Shown here: positions 1-6,962 of the stretch, in pieces | Layout of the letters: the number at the start of each line of letters is the position of its first letter | Position numbering within the stretch: the first letter of the stretch is position 1 | Notes under the pieces: model-generated | The model's database searches: none | The model's input: only the letters and a program-made list of their open reading frames with translations | Told to the model about the DNA's origin: nothing | Assembly: GCA_964397015.1 (NCBI GenBank) | Contig: CAYNHL010000146.1 | Span: 1-8,455 of the forward strand | Length of the DNA: 8,455 nt | Source: MADRE2 sp964397015 | Lineage (GTDB): Bacteria; Desulfobacterota; Desulfobacteria; Desulfobacterales; Desulfobacteraceae | Direction of reading: 5' to 3' | Program-made: the position numbers and the translations under genes

Positions 1-136
1 ATCAAGCATTAAGCTGATACACACTCGCCTTGAACCCGATGGGTGACTGGTGCGGATCAATAAGCCGCAAACCGATACGCCGAAATAACAGGTGCAAACC
101 AGGAATAACGGCCGTAAATGTTGGACTGACAATAAC

Positions 137-207
137 AAGGGGCAAGCAGTCAAGAAAAAAGGAAACTTTTTTCATGGGGGAGGTGTTTTTTTCTTGACTG
201 GCCCTTT
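137..207. repeat. Long interrupted inverted repeat with nested alternative hairpin
   Basis: CAGTCAAGAAAAAA (147-160) is perfectly complementary to TTTTTTCTTGACTG (187-200). After a 3-base bulge (144-146) the stem extends with AAGGGGC (137-143) against GCCCTTT (201-207), including one G-T pair, giving about 21 pairs around a 26-base loop. The A-run can instead form a smaller hairpin, GAAAAAAG (154-161) with CTTTTTTC (166-173), closed by a GAAA loop of the GNRA type. The two folds compete for the same A residues. The loop of the larger fold contains GGGGGAGGTG (176-185), close to a full Shine-Dalgarno sequence. It is not a canonical terminator, because the A/T tract lies on the loop side of the stem and the paired end has no U-tail of its own. 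A role as a transcript-end or leader structure is inference. Confidence 0.7.
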
Positions 208-282
208 AATGGGTGACCCCATTTACTCCGAAAGTTGAGTCAGTAATATGAATTTATCGGTTTTCCAGACCGTTACCCTGTT

Positions 283-287
283 GAGGA
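283..287 (+). promoter_or_regulatory. Ribosome binding site deciding the M48 protease start
   Basis: GAGGA lies 5 bases before the ATG at 293, which is followed directly by a second in-frame ATG at 296. An in-frame ATG further upstream at 248 has no comparable purine-rich site in front of it and would place 15 extra residues ahead of the Lys-Lys n-region of the signal peptide. The 293/296 start gives a normal lipoprotein signal. Confidence 0.6.
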
Positions 288-292
288 CATTG

Positions 293-1114
293 ATGATGAA
301 AAAAATAATTTTTCCAAAATTCAGCTGCTTGATTCTCTGCATTCTATTGATTGTTCTGCTTTCTTCCTGTGCCACTGTACCGGTAATCGGCAGGAAACAG
401 CTCAATATCGTTCCCCAGGGGCAGCTTTTGTCCATGAGTTTTTCTGAATATGACAAGTTCCTCGAGTCCAATGCTGTCAGCCGCAACCATCAGGAAACCG
501 AGCGGGTCAAGCGGGTAGGAAACAGGATACAGAAAGCCGTGAAACAATATTTTCAGATGAACGGAATGGCGGATCGGTTGCACAATTATCAATGGGAATT
601 CAATCTGGTAGAAGACGAACAGGCCAATGCCTGGTGCATGCCCGGTGGAAAAGTGGTAGTCAATACAGGAATTTTGCCATATACCCGCGATGATGCCGGT
701 CTTGCAGTGATCATGGGCCATGAGATCGCCCATGCCGTAGCCAATCACGGAAATGAGCGCATGAGCCAGGGGATTCTCGCCCAGTACGGGCAGGTGGCCC
801 TGGCAGAGCTGACAAGGTCCAAACCCGATGAAACCCGTGCCCTTTACATGGCTGCCTTTGGCCTGGGCGCGCAGATCGGTGTTATGCTGCCCTTCAGCCG
901 CCTGCACGAGAGAGAGGCAGACCGCCTGGGGTTGATCTTCATGGCCATGGCCGGATACAATCCGGACAGAGCCATTGAATTCTGGGCCCGTATGACAGAG
1001 CAGAACAACAGCAGAAAACCACCGGAATTTCTGAGCACCCATCCGTCGGATGCCACCAGGATACGTAATATCAGAGCCATTCTGCCGGAAGCCCGTCAAT
1101 ATTATCAAAAGTAG
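293..1114 (+). CDS. M48-family zinc metalloprotease, outer-membrane lipoprotein (LoiP/YcaL/BepA-like)
   Basis: Predicted zinc-dependent endopeptidase of the M48 family, anchored in the envelope as a lipoprotein. From the start at 293 it is 273 residues. The N-terminus has Lys-Lys, a hydrophobic stretch and a lipobox L-S-S-C with the lipidated Cys at 26. The +2 residue is Ala, so sorting to the outer membrane is expected. NAWCMPGG (112-119) is the conserved strand before the active site. The zinc motif HEIAH is at 143-147, and EREAD (206-210) supplies the probable third ligand, Glu208. STHPS (248-252) near the C-terminus is also typical of the family. There is no TPR domain, so it resembles E. 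coli LoiP/YcaL more than full-length BepA. Relatives act in outer-membrane protein quality control, and that role here is inferred. The gene lies 50 bases ahead of fumC. An alternative start at 248 would add 15 residues. Confidence 0.9.
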   Translation: MMKKIIFPKFSCLILCILLIVLLSSCATVPVIGRKQLNIVPQGQLLSMSFSEYDKFLESNAVSRNHQETERVKRVGNRIQKAVKQYFQMNGMADRLHNYQWEFNLVEDEQANAWCMPGGKVVVNTGILPYTRDDAGLAVIMGHEIAHAVANHGNERMSQGILAQYGQVALAELTRSKPDETRALYMAAFGLGAQIGVMLPFSRLHEREADRLGLIFMAMAGYNPDRAIEFWARMTEQNNSRKPPEFLSTHPSDATRIRNIRAILPEARQYYQK

Positions 1115-1164
1115 CTGTCAGAACCCTTACTCGAACAAATTATTAAAAAGACAGGGGAGTTGAC

Positions 1165-2547
1165 ATGAAATACAGAGAAGAAACCGACAGTCTCGGAACG
1201 GTCCGGGTGCCAAAGGATGCTTATTACGGTTCCCAGACCCTGCGGGCGATGGAGAATTTTCCAGTAAGCTTTCTGAAACTGCCCGATATTTTCATCCATT
1301 CTCTGGCCAGGATAAAAAAACATGCCGCGTCGGTCAACCTGTCGCTCAAATTAATTACTGAGGAAACGGCCGGGGCGATTGATCAGGCCTGCGAAGAAGT
1401 CATGGCGGGTAAATTTCAAGACAATTTCCCGGTGGACGTATTTCAGACCGGTTCAGGAACGTCCACCAACATGAACCTCAACGAAGTGATCGCCTGCCGG
1501 GCCAATGAAATTTTAACCGGGAAAAAATCGGGCAAATTCCCTGTGCATCCCAATGATCATGTCAACCGCTGCCAGTCGAGTAATGACACGATACCTTCCG
1601 CCATTCACGTTTCCGCGGCAATTCTGATTACGCAAACTCTGGTGCCTGCGCTGGAGTCGCTTTTTCTGGAACTTGAGCACAAGGCGGATGAATTTAAAAA
1701 TGTTCATAAAATCGGGAGAACCCACCTGCAGGATGCGGTCATCATGACCCTGGGCGATGAATTCTCCGGATACGCGCGGCAAGCCCGTCTGGCGATTGAC
1801 CGGCTCGAACCGGTTCAAGACAGGCTTTGCGTGCTCGCGCTGGGCGGAACAGCGGTGGGAACAGGTCTCAATGCGCACCCTGAGTTTGCCGGGACTGTCA
1901 TTTCCCGCATAGCGGATGAAACCGGCCTTCCCTTTGTTGAATCCTCCAACCACTTTGAATCCCAGGGGGCTTGTGATACGGCTGTGGAGGCAAGCGGAAC
2001 CCTCAAAACCATTGCTGTCAGCATGTCAAAAATTGCCAATGACATCCGATGGCTGGCTTCCGGCCCCAGGTGCGGGCTATCAGAAATCAATCTTCCCGGG
2101 CTGCAGCCCGGCTCATCCATCATGCCCGGCAAAATCAACCCGGTCATCTGCGAATCCATGATCCAGGTCTGTGCCCAGGTTATCGGCAATGATGCGGCCA
2201 TAAGCATCGGCGGTCTGGGAGGATATTTTGAACTCAACACCATGCTGCCGCTGGTTGCCTACAACCTGATCCAGTCCATTGAATTATTGTCAGCCGCCGC
2301 CAACCTGCTGGCAGCAAAATGCATCAGCGGCATCACGGCCAACGTGGACCGATGCCGAAACAACATTCAAAACAGCCTGGCTATTGTCACCAGCCTGGTA
2401 CCGCATATCGGATATGACCGGGCCGCACAGATTGCCAAAAAGGCCTTTGCCAAAGGAAAAACCATTGAAACCGTTGCACTGGCGGAAAACATTATGTCCG
2501 AACAGGAACTTAAAAATATTTTATACAGGGACCTTTTTCAAAAATAA
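1165..2547 (+). CDS. fumC: Class II fumarate hydratase
   Basis: Catalyses reversible hydration of fumarate to L-malate in the TCA cycle; the class II enzyme is iron-free and forms a cytoplasmic homotetramer. The 460 residues match the usual length of about 460-470. Signature segments in order: TGSGT (95-99), HPND (128-131), SSND (138-141), GRTHLQDA (184-191) with catalytic His187, ALGGTAVGTGLN (225-236), GPRCG (300-304), and the lyase signature GSSIMPGKINP (316-326) with the catalytic loop Ser317 and Lys323. PGK rather than PAK in the signature, the HPND segment and KIGRTHLQDA favour fumarase over aspartate ammonia-lyase, its closest relative. A strong ribosome site, AGGGGAG (1153-1159), stands 5 bases before the ATG. 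The gene is 50 bases after the protease and could share its transcript, though the functions are unrelated. No clear terminator follows. Confidence 0.96.
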   Translation: MKYREETDSLGTVRVPKDAYYGSQTLRAMENFPVSFLKLPDIFIHSLARIKKHAASVNLSLKLITEETAGAIDQACEEVMAGKFQDNFPVDVFQTGSGTSTNMNLNEVIACRANEILTGKKSGKFPVHPNDHVNRCQSSNDTIPSAIHVSAAILITQTLVPALESLFLELEHKADEFKNVHKIGRTHLQDAVIMTLGDEFSGYARQARLAIDRLEPVQDRLCVLALGGTAVGTGLNAHPEFAGTVISRIADETGLPFVESSNHFESQGACDTAVEASGTLKTIAVSMSKIANDIRWLASGPRCGLSEINLPGLQPGSSIMPGKINPVICESMIQVCAQVIGNDAAISIGGLGGYFELNTMLPLVAYNLIQSIELLSAAANLLAAKCISGITANVDRCRNNIQNSLAIVTSLVPHIGYDRAAQIAKKAFAKGKTIETVALAENIMSEQELKNILYRDLFQK

Positions 2548-2791
2548 GTCGACCCTGACCGGGTGAAATTCGAATGATCTGGTTGATAGACTGAGATGTC
2601 TGTCGCAATGACCTGCATGTTTTAACATATAAAAATACAGCAATTTACCTATGGAAAGTTTTTATTTTTCAATTAGAATCACAATGATACTTAAGTTAAT
2701 GCGGCAGTCTTTTATCCGGTTGCCGCCTGACCCTGATCAGCAAAAATCTGGTTATTGCTGAATTCAAATAATTATGAAATCTGGAGGAACT
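2548..2791. other. Intergenic region with two short hairpins ahead of the entericidin
   Basis: This 244-base stretch is AT-rich in its middle and holds no convincing gene. Two inverted repeats lie close to the entericidin start: GCGGCA (2701-2706) with TGCCGC (2721-2726), and TCAGCAA (2737-2743) with TTGCTGA (2755-2761). Neither is followed by a T-run, so they do not look like fumC terminators. They may be operator or leader RNA structures, which is inference. An AT-rich stretch at about 2660-2700 could hold a promoter, but I could not fix convincing -35 and -10 boxes. Confidence 0.45.
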
Positions 2792-2932
2792 ATGCGAAGC
2801 TTTTTGAAAAATTTGGTAATCATTTTAATGCTTATTTCATTGAATTTTCTGATGGTCAGCTGCAACACCATGCAGGGTATGGGTGAAGATGTGGAATCCG
2901 CCGGTGAATCGATTCAAGATTCAGCCGACTGA
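2792..2932 (+). CDS. Entericidin-family small lipoprotein
   Basis: A 46-residue protein. It has a short basic start (MRSFLKN), a hydrophobic segment at about residues 8-22, and a lipobox-like M-V-S-C with the lipidated Cys at 24. The mature part is only 23 residues and begins CNTMQGMGEDVESAGESI, which matches the entericidin pattern C-N-T-x-x-G-x-G-x-D-x-x-x-x-G-x-x-I. Asn at +2 suggests outer-membrane sorting. In E. coli the entericidins A and B are described as an antidote/toxin lipoprotein pair linked to stationary-phase lysis. Only one copy is present here, so the toxin or antidote role cannot be assigned. TGGAGGA (2782-2788) precedes the ATG at a short spacing. An in-frame ATG at 2774 lacks such a site and would spoil the signal peptide. 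The DUF255 gene starts 43 bases downstream. Confidence 0.88.
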   Translation: MRSFLKNLVIILMLISLNFLMVSCNTMQGMGEDVESAGESIQDSAD

Positions 2933-2975
2933 AGCATCTTTGATCTGAAACGGCAACAATGAAAGGAAAATTGCC

Positions 2976-5069
2976 GTGCCTGAGACAGCGCCGTCCAATA
3001 AATCACACAATCGACTGGCTGAGAGCAAAAGTCCATATTTGCAGCAGCACGCCAATAATCCGGTAGCCTGGTATCCCTGGGGAAAAGAAGCCTTTCAAAA
3101 AGCGAAAAAAGAGGATAAACCCGTTTTTCTCTCCATAGGATATGCTACATGTCACTGGTGTCATGTTATGGCACATGAATCCTTTGAGGATAGAAACGTT
3201 GCCGATCTTCTGAACAGGCATTTTGTGTCAGTCAAAGTCGACCGCGAAGAACGTCCCGATGTCGACCAGGTATACATGACAGTATGCCAGGCCCTCACAG
3301 GCAGGGGGGGATGGCCGCTGTCCATTTTTATGACTCCGGACAAAAAACCATTTTTTGCCGGCACCTATTTTCCGAAGAATTCGGGCATGGGCATGCCGGG
3401 ATTTATGGATATTTGCGCAAATATTGCCGATGCCTGGAAAAACAAGCGCAGCGAGCTTATGGAATCCAGTGGTAAAATTACCGCCGCCATACAGCCCGCC
3501 GATCAAGAGCATCCCGGATCTCTCATAAATATGGATACCCTGGATCTTTGTTTCCAGCATTTTCAAAAAGCCTTTGATCCGCAATGGGGCGGTTTCGGTC
3601 AGGCGCCGAAATTTCCCTCTCCACACAACTATTCGTTTCTGCTTCGATGGCATGCACGCACCGGTGACAAAGCCGCTTTGGAAATGGTGGAAAAATCATT
3701 GCAATCCATGCGGCAGGGCGGCATATTTGATCATATTGGATTTGGATTTCACCGCTATTCCGTGGATGAGCGCTGGCTGGTCCCCCATTTTGAAAAAATG
3801 CTGTACGATCAGGCAATGCTTTCGCTCGCATATACAGACCTGTTTCAAGTGACCGGAAAGCAGTGTTATGGTCAGGTGGTCAGGGAAATTGCCGAATATG
3901 TCCTGCGTGACATGACCAGTCCTCAGGGAGGGTTTTATTCTGCCGAAGATGCAGACAGCGAAGGTGAAGAAGGTTTGTTTTATGTATGGAAACCTCAGGA
4001 AATAGTTTCGCATCTCGGGCAAGAGGACGGTGATCTGTTTTGCCGGTTTTACAATATTACGCAGAAAGGCAATTTCGAGCACAATCTCAGTATTCCGCAC
4101 ATGACTGAATCGGTTGATGCTTTTGCTTCACGAAAAGGAATCACGACCCAGGAACTCGTGAAACGGCTGGAAACATGCCGTGAAAAGCTTTTTCATATAA
4201 GGGAAAATCGTATTCATCCGCTCAAGGATGACAAGATCCTTTCCGCCTGGAACGGTCTTATGATCGCAGCCCTTGCCCGGGCTTCACAGGTATTGGAGGA
4301 ACCTTCATATCAGGATGCGGCGCAGCGCAGCGCTGATTTTGTATTGACCGTCATGCGCAGGGAGAACGGCCGGCTTTATCGCCGTTATCGTTTAGGAGAG
4401 AGTGCTTTTCCGGGATTTTTGGAAGATTATGCTTTTATGGTATGGGGATTGATTGAACTGTATGAGTCTACTTTTGAAGTACGGTATCTGAAAGAAGCGC
4501 TGAATTTGAATGATGTAATGCATGCACTTTTCAGGGACGATGCCGGCGGCGGGTTCTTTTTTGTGGGAAAAGACAGCGAACAGATGATTGTCCAGTCAAA
4601 AGATATTTATGATGGTGCAACACCATCGGGCAATTCGGTTGCTGTAATGAACCAGATGCGCCTGGCAAGGATGACCGGCGATACAGCCCTGGAGCAGCAT
4701 GCCCAGAAAGCCGTGAAAGCGTTTTTTGCTAAAATCATGTCGCATCCGATGGGTTTTACGCAGTTTCTTGCGGCCTGTGATTTTATTATCGGCCCGACCC
4801 AGGAAATTGTGGTAGTCGGTAACCCTGGGGACAAGGTGACCAAAAAAATGCTGCAAGCAGTGAAACAGTCTTATCTCCCGAATAAAGTACTTTTATTCCA
4901 CGGCAAAGAAGGTTCCAGTAAAGAACTGGATAAAATCGCTCCTTATGCGGGAGAAATGGCTTCAGCCGTATCTGATCGGCCGACGACCTTCTGGTGTCAA
5001 CAATTCACCTGCCGGGAACCGATTACCTCGATTGAAAAACTGGAATCCATCATAACATCACACAGCTGA
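2976..5069 (+). CDS. Thioredoxin-domain protein of the DUF255/YyaL (spermatogenesis-associated protein 20-like) family
   Basis: A 697-residue protein, full length for the family, with no signal peptide, so probably cytoplasmic. The N-terminal thioredoxin-like domain (about 10-170) carries the family hallmarks: the SPYLQQHANNPVAWYPW region (19-35), the redox-type motif CHWCH (59-63), DREERPDVD (89-97) and GGWP with a probable cis-proline at 114. The rest resembles the (alpha/alpha)6-barrel seen in sugar-epimerase-like proteins, with GGFGQAPKFPSPHN (205-218), the GGIFDHIGFGFHRYSVD stretch (248-264), PHFEKMLYD (270-278), YSAEDADSEGEEG (321-333), KDDKILSAWNG (417-427) and DGATPSGNS (546-554). The biochemical role of the family is not established. 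A dithiol redox function joined to a glycan-binding or enzymatic barrel is inferred. The start is GTG, preceded by AAAGGA (2962-2967); an ATG at 2959 is out of frame. The stop codon lies in the left arm of an inverted repeat. Confidence 0.93.
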   Translation: MPETAPSNKSHNRLAESKSPYLQQHANNPVAWYPWGKEAFQKAKKEDKPVFLSIGYATCHWCHVMAHESFEDRNVADLLNRHFVSVKVDREERPDVDQVYMTVCQALTGRGGWPLSIFMTPDKKPFFAGTYFPKNSGMGMPGFMDICANIADAWKNKRSELMESSGKITAAIQPADQEHPGSLINMDTLDLCFQHFQKAFDPQWGGFGQAPKFPSPHNYSFLLRWHARTGDKAALEMVEKSLQSMRQGGIFDHIGFGFHRYSVDERWLVPHFEKMLYDQAMLSLAYTDLFQVTGKQCYGQVVREIAEYVLRDMTSPQGGFYSAEDADSEGEEGLFYVWKPQEIVSHLGQEDGDLFCRFYNITQKGNFEHNLSIPHMTESVDAFASRKGITTQELVKRLETCREKLFHIRENRIHPLKDDKILSAWNGLMIAALARASQVLEEPSYQDAAQRSADFVLTVMRRENGRLYRRYRLGESAFPGFLEDYAFMVWGLIELYESTFEVRYLKEALNLNDVMHALFRDDAGGGFFFVGKDSEQMIVQSKDIYDGATPSGNSVAVMNQMRLARMTGDTALEQHAQKAVKAFFAKIMSHPMGFTQFLAACDFIIGPTQEIVVVGNPGDKVTKKMLQAVKQSYLPNKVLLFHGKEGSSKELDKIAPYAGEMASAVSDRPTTFWCQQFTCREPITSIEKLESIITSHS

Positions 5070-5107
5070 CGGTGAAAAAATCTGAGTTTCGGTAAAAATT
5101 CAGCTGT
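5062..5107. repeat. Inverted repeat spanning the DUF255 stop codon
   Basis: ACAGCTGA (5062-5069) is complementary to TCAGCTGT (5100-5107) across a 30-base loop. The stop codon TGA ends the left arm. There is no T-run after the right arm, so it is a poor intrinsic terminator. It may be chance, helped by the palindromic CAGCTG core. Confidence 0.4.
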
Positions 5108-5122
5108 TCTCTATGAACTTGA

Positions 5123-5138
5123 ACTGAAAATCTTCAGT
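5123..5138. repeat. Short hairpin in the gap before the flavoprotein
   Basis: ACTGAA (5123-5128) pairs with TTCAGT (5133-5138) around an AATC loop. The stem is only 6 pairs and AT-rich, and no T-run follows it. It is the only compact hairpin in the 127-base gap and its function is unknown. Confidence 0.35.
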
Positions 5139-5196
5139 CATCAGAAAATGACATAACAAAAGCAATGCAACAACAAACTTAAATGGAGTTGAGTAA

Positions 5197-6843
5197 GTGA
5201 AAGTGGTAGTTTTCGGCGCCGGCGTATCAGGATTGAGTGCCGCCCATGAACTCGTCGAACTTGGACATGAAGTTTCGGTTTATGAAGCTCTGGATCAACC
5301 GGGGGGCTTCTTTCGAAGCGCCCGCGTGCAGCAGAGCAACATGCCCTCGGAATATTCGTGGCACGGCATGGGACCTTGGTATAACAACACTTTTGATGTC
5401 ATGCAAAAAATTCCTTTCAAGGATGGGAATATCTATGATTTAGCCCTCTCCCTGCCTATAGATTTCGGTGTTTTTCCGGATAATGCCCAGGCGCAATTTT
5501 ACGACAAACGCTTGCGAAGCCTTCCGCATATGTTCAGGATGAACTGGTGGGAATTTTGCAAATGGTCATATTTAATGCTGAAAACCTGGACTGCGAGGCA
5601 ACGCAGCGAAAAAAAGTACAGCGGACTCAATGCTGCGGAGGCATGGCGGCCTTTACTGAAAAAGACGGCTTATAATACCTGGCGCTCGTGCTTTGGCCCA
5701 TGGATCGGTTCAGACTGGTCAAAGGTTTGTTTACATACAGCGGGTGATTTTTTCAGGAAGCAATTGCTGACCAGAAGAAGACATCCGCATCATGATGATC
5801 ATAATCGTGTTCCATGGATGCATGGCGCAGGGGATGGCTGGTTGTTGTTCAAAGGACCCAGCAGCGAATATTGGTTTCAGCCGTGGATTGCACACCTGAA
5901 GCAAAAAGGAGTGAAGTTCTATTGGCAGCAACCTCTGACTGAACTGCAATATGATGGAAGTACCATTACATCCGCGGTCATCCAGGATGAGACGGTCTCA
6001 GGCGATTGCTATATCCTGGCCATCAATCCTTTCAGTACCGCAGAAATCCTGACCAAAACACCCGCTCTTGAGAAACAGGAGGTACTTCGTCTGTTCAAGG
6101 GGCTTGTTCAGGATGGGCCGCATACGCAGGTATCCTTCAGGCTTGCGTTTATGGACGAGATCAAATTCCCCCGGGAGAGAATGGCGGTGGTGGTGAGTGA
6201 TTCGGAATTCAACCTGACTCTTTTTGCCACCGAACAGGTCTGGGATAAAAACATCTCCCTGGGAAACGGTATTAAATCCTTGTGGACGGGCACATCCTGT
6301 ATCAGTACCGTACCGGGAAAAATTTATGGGAAACCTGTTCGCTATTGTACCAAAGAAGAATTCATCGAGGAGATCAAGGCCCAGATTTTTGATTGTGGAG
6401 CTCTTGATGAATTGGTTCAAGAAGCCAATAATGGCAAGCGATTGAAAGAATTTCGTCTGGTCGAGGTCGAGGTCTGGCACGAATGGGAGTTTTCCCGAGA
6501 AGGAATCAAACACTTGCAACCCAAGTGGGTGAATAGCACAAATACCCATAATTATATGCCTCCACAAACAACACCGATAGCCAATCTGTTTCTGGCCGGA
6601 TCACACACCAGGACCCAGACACATGTCTGGAGTATCGAGGGGGCTGTGGAGAGCGGCAGAATAGCTGCAAAAGCGATTGATCAGCGCGTAACGGTAATTG
6701 ATCAGCGTTTGCCTGGATATATCAAAGTACTCGCGAAAATAGATGATCTGCTGTATGCGATCAAAGCCCCTCAGCTTATTGACGTTATCCTGATAGCCGT
6801 TTCCGCCATGATATTGTGGTTGTGTTTGGATTACATCATGTAG
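5197..6843 (+). CDS. FAD-dependent oxidoreductase (amine oxidase/carotenoid desaturase-like), C-terminally membrane-anchored
   Basis: A 548-residue flavoprotein. The N-terminus has the Rossmann FAD motif G-A-G-V-S-G-L (7-13), the ribose-binding Glu30 in VYEA, and PGG (35-37). Near the C-terminus, LAGS (466-469) followed by EGAVESGRIAA (481-491) is the matching FAD-closing motif of the flavin amine oxidase/phytoene desaturase superfamily. Between them lie an aromatic-rich stretch around NWWEFCKW (116-123), a His/Asp-rich segment HPHHDDH (196-202) and HGAGDGW (209-215). The last 22 residues (527-548) are strongly hydrophobic and end the protein, suggesting a C-terminal membrane anchor. Relatives include phytoene desaturases and the squalene-pathway enzyme HpnE, but no neighbouring gene points to an isoprenoid pathway, so the substrate is unassigned. 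The start is GTG with TGGAG (5184-5188) upstream. A 7-codon near-repeat (IDQRVTV, IDQRLPG) follows the FAD motif, with an 11-base identity at 6676-6686 and 6697-6707. Confidence 0.85.
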   Translation: MKVVVFGAGVSGLSAAHELVELGHEVSVYEALDQPGGFFRSARVQQSNMPSEYSWHGMGPWYNNTFDVMQKIPFKDGNIYDLALSLPIDFGVFPDNAQAQFYDKRLRSLPHMFRMNWWEFCKWSYLMLKTWTARQRSEKKYSGLNAAEAWRPLLKKTAYNTWRSCFGPWIGSDWSKVCLHTAGDFFRKQLLTRRRHPHHDDHNRVPWMHGAGDGWLLFKGPSSEYWFQPWIAHLKQKGVKFYWQQPLTELQYDGSTITSAVIQDETVSGDCYILAINPFSTAEILTKTPALEKQEVLRLFKGLVQDGPHTQVSFRLAFMDEIKFPRERMAVVVSDSEFNLTLFATEQVWDKNISLGNGIKSLWTGTSCISTVPGKIYGKPVRYCTKEEFIEEIKAQIFDCGALDELVQEANNGKRLKEFRLVEVEVWHEWEFSREGIKHLQPKWVNSTNTHNYMPPQTTPIANLFLAGSHTRTQTHVWSIEGAVESGRIAAKAIDQRVTVIDQRLPGYIKVLAKIDDLLYAIKAPQLIDVILIAVSAMILWLCLDYIM

Positions 6844-6962
6844 TGAGGCATGATTTAGAGAATTGTTAATGATTTGGTCAACAAAAAACAAGTTCTTACC
6901 CCTCATGGACTGGGGCCTGGCTGTACTGATGGTAACCTGAATCCCAATAGAAAAGGAGCATT

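Larger units (their letters stand above)
1..292. other. Gene-free leader region upstream of the M48 protease
   Basis: No ORF here looks like a protein. Plus-frame 2 is open from the left edge to a TGA at 44-46 and could be the last 14 codons of a gene outside the window, but that is too little to support a call. The minus strand is open in one frame across about 1-171, but the peptide is Cys- and Leu-rich and starts only with weak codons. Structure seen: TGCGG (51-55) pairing with CCGCA (65-69), the palindrome ACGGCCGT (108-115), the long inverted repeat at 137-207, and a small hairpin AATGGG-TGAC-CCCATT (208-223). I recognise no known riboswitch or mobile element end. Confidence 0.5.

Noticed and set aside
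1..171. Minus-strand open stretch running off the left edge
   Set aside because: It has no good start codon or ribosome site, and its Cys/Leu-rich peptide matches nothing I recognise. It may be chance in a non-coding region.
344..1108. Long minus-strand open frame of 254 codons opposite the M48 protease
   Set aside because: It is fully antisense to a gene with clear zinc-protease motifs, and its peptide shows no domain or plausible signal. It is a shadow frame.
1815..2243. Minus-strand open frame of 142 codons opposite fumC
   Set aside because: It overlaps the most conserved catalytic part of fumC, and its composition reflects the codon usage of the opposite strand.
2548..2575. Possible terminator directly after fumC (ACCC-TGACC-GGGT)
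   Set aside because: The stem is four pairs long with no T-tail, too weak to call.
2651..2761. A 36-codon plus-strand ORF in the fumC-entericidin gap
   Set aside because: It has no ribosome binding site and no recognisable pattern, and it runs through both hairpins of the intergenic region.
5998..6567. Minus-strand open frame of 189 codons opposite the flavoprotein
   Set aside because: It is antisense to a gene with intact FAD motifs on both sides, with no recognisable domain and no ribosome site support.
6897..6920. CCCC/GGGG pairing in the gap after the flavoprotein as a terminator
   Set aside because: The stem has only about four or five pairs and no T-run follows it.
6869..6940. A 23-codon plus-strand ORF just before the disulfide oxidoreductase
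   Set aside because: It has only a weak purine stretch upstream and no attenuator-like structure. It is too short to support without conservation data.
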